Shown here: positions 34,158 to 34,556 of the stretch, piece after piece | How positions within the stretch are numbered: position 1 is the first letter of the stretch | Layout: each line of letters begins with the position of its first letter | NCBI GenBank assembly: GCA_017517805.1 | Contig: JAFWYD010000041.1 | Span: 1-34,556, forward strand | Length of the DNA stretch: 34,556 nucleotides | Reading direction: 5' to 3' | From: Akkermansia sp. | GTDB taxonomy: Bacteria; Verrucomicrobiota; Verrucomicrobiia; Verrucomicrobiales; Akkermansiaceae | Position numbers and translations under genes: made by a program | Notes under the pieces: model-generated | The model's database searches: none | What the model saw: the letters and a program-made list of their open reading frames with translations, nothing else | Told to the model about the DNA's origin: nothing

Positions 34158-34556
34158 ATGAAGAAAACACTTATTACGCTCCTCGCTCTGGCTGGTGTGG
34201 CTGTGGCTGCAACTACAACAGTGACAGACCTGACCACCAGCGCAACTTCTGGTAATGTTACATACACCGCTCCTACTACAACAGGTGGTGAAGGTTCATT
34301 CTCTGGGGCTGGTATTTGGGAAGTAGGTGGCGGCGACCGAGCTCACGGAGCTCTTACTTTCACGCTGAACCTGACTGAATTAGCCAAACTTACCACCCAG
34401 ACCACGCTGGTAACTGTTGATTCGTCGGCAGACATCGGTCTCATCTGGGGACAGTACAACGGTGAGTGGGGTATTGCTGGCAACTGGCAGGGCAACCTGT
34501 GGGCCAATAATGGAACTTCTTTCGTTTCCCTCGACACACTGATGGCTGATGCATGG
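34158..34556 (+). CDS. Exported Thr/Gly-rich protein, incomplete at the window edge
   Basis: From ATG 34158 the frame is open to the end of the window (133 codons). It starts with a short standard signal peptide (MKKTLITLLALAGVAVA, cleavage after residue 17, then ATTTVTD). The mature part is rich in Thr, Gly, Ala and Trp (for example GAGIWEVGGGDRAHGALTF and WGIAGNWQGNLW), in the manner of secreted beta-rich proteins common in Akkermansia-like bacteria, whose anchors often lie at the C-terminus. The C-terminal part is missing, so no anchor or domain can be assigned. It has no close neighbours. Confidence 0.75.
   Translation, partial: MKKTLITLLALAGVAVAATTTVTDLTTSATSGNVTYTAPTTTGGEGSFSGAGIWEVGGGDRAHGALTFTLNLTELAKLTTQTTLVTVDSSADIGLIWGQYNGEWGIAGNWQGNLWANNGTSFVSLDTLMADAW

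Overview
The window looks like a chromosomal segment of a Verrucomicrobiota bacterium, probably close to Akkermansia. This is inferred from the gene set and protein style: a three-gene type-B succinate dehydrogenase, mreB without mreC or mreD, lipoproteins and membrane-anchored coiled-coil proteins of unrecognised family, an exported Thr/Gly-rich protein at the right edge, and moderately GC-rich housekeeping genes. No rRNA, tRNA or other taxonomic marker is present, so the assignment is tentative.

Layout. Positions 1-3520 hold five co-directional envelope genes of unknown function (two membrane coiled-coil proteins, one exported protein, two lipoproteins) closed by a strong hairpin terminator. 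Next is a consensus promoter, a long leader that can fold, and mreB, followed by an RNase E/G gene. Positions 6600-7690 hold a GT4 glycosyltransferase split by a frameshift, then fabG with its own promoter and terminator.

Positions 8550-18000 are an accessory island. Two paralogous GT2 glycosyltransferases on the minus strand flank an AT-rich plus-strand block. The block contains a relic made of pieces of two different transposase families, a capsule-locus-type transferase, a GT4 glycosyltransferase, an aminoglycoside-phosphotransferase-fold kinase, and a nucleotidyltransferase fused to a thymidylate-kinase-like domain. The last three overlap or abut and form a small surface-glycan operon. 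After the second GT2 comes a DUF4062/GHKL/winged-helix protein with an 18-bp perfect palindrome across its promoter, which suggests autoregulation.

Positions 18100-29250 are almost entirely minus-strand housekeeping genes: sdhCAB, a LysE/RhtB exporter coupled to a YhaM-like OB-HD nuclease, secG, panD, a small lipoprotein with an endonuclease III, two matching membrane-coiled-coil proteins with beta-rich C-termini, and pnp. On the plus strand, radC overlaps a short TatD-like hydrolase. A bidirectional terminator separates these from the tail-specific protease gene (prc). The right end has an IS3 OrfA-like DNA-binding protein standing alone, a 457-bp non-coding stretch with inverted repeats, and the start of a secreted protein cut by the window edge.

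A recurring property is the position of promoters. In front of secG, fabG, radC and both GT2 genes, a sigma70-like -10 lies only 7-15 bases from the ATG, predicting leaderless or nearly leaderless mRNAs. A few other genes (prc, the DUF4062 gene) carry strong Shine-Dalgarno sequences.
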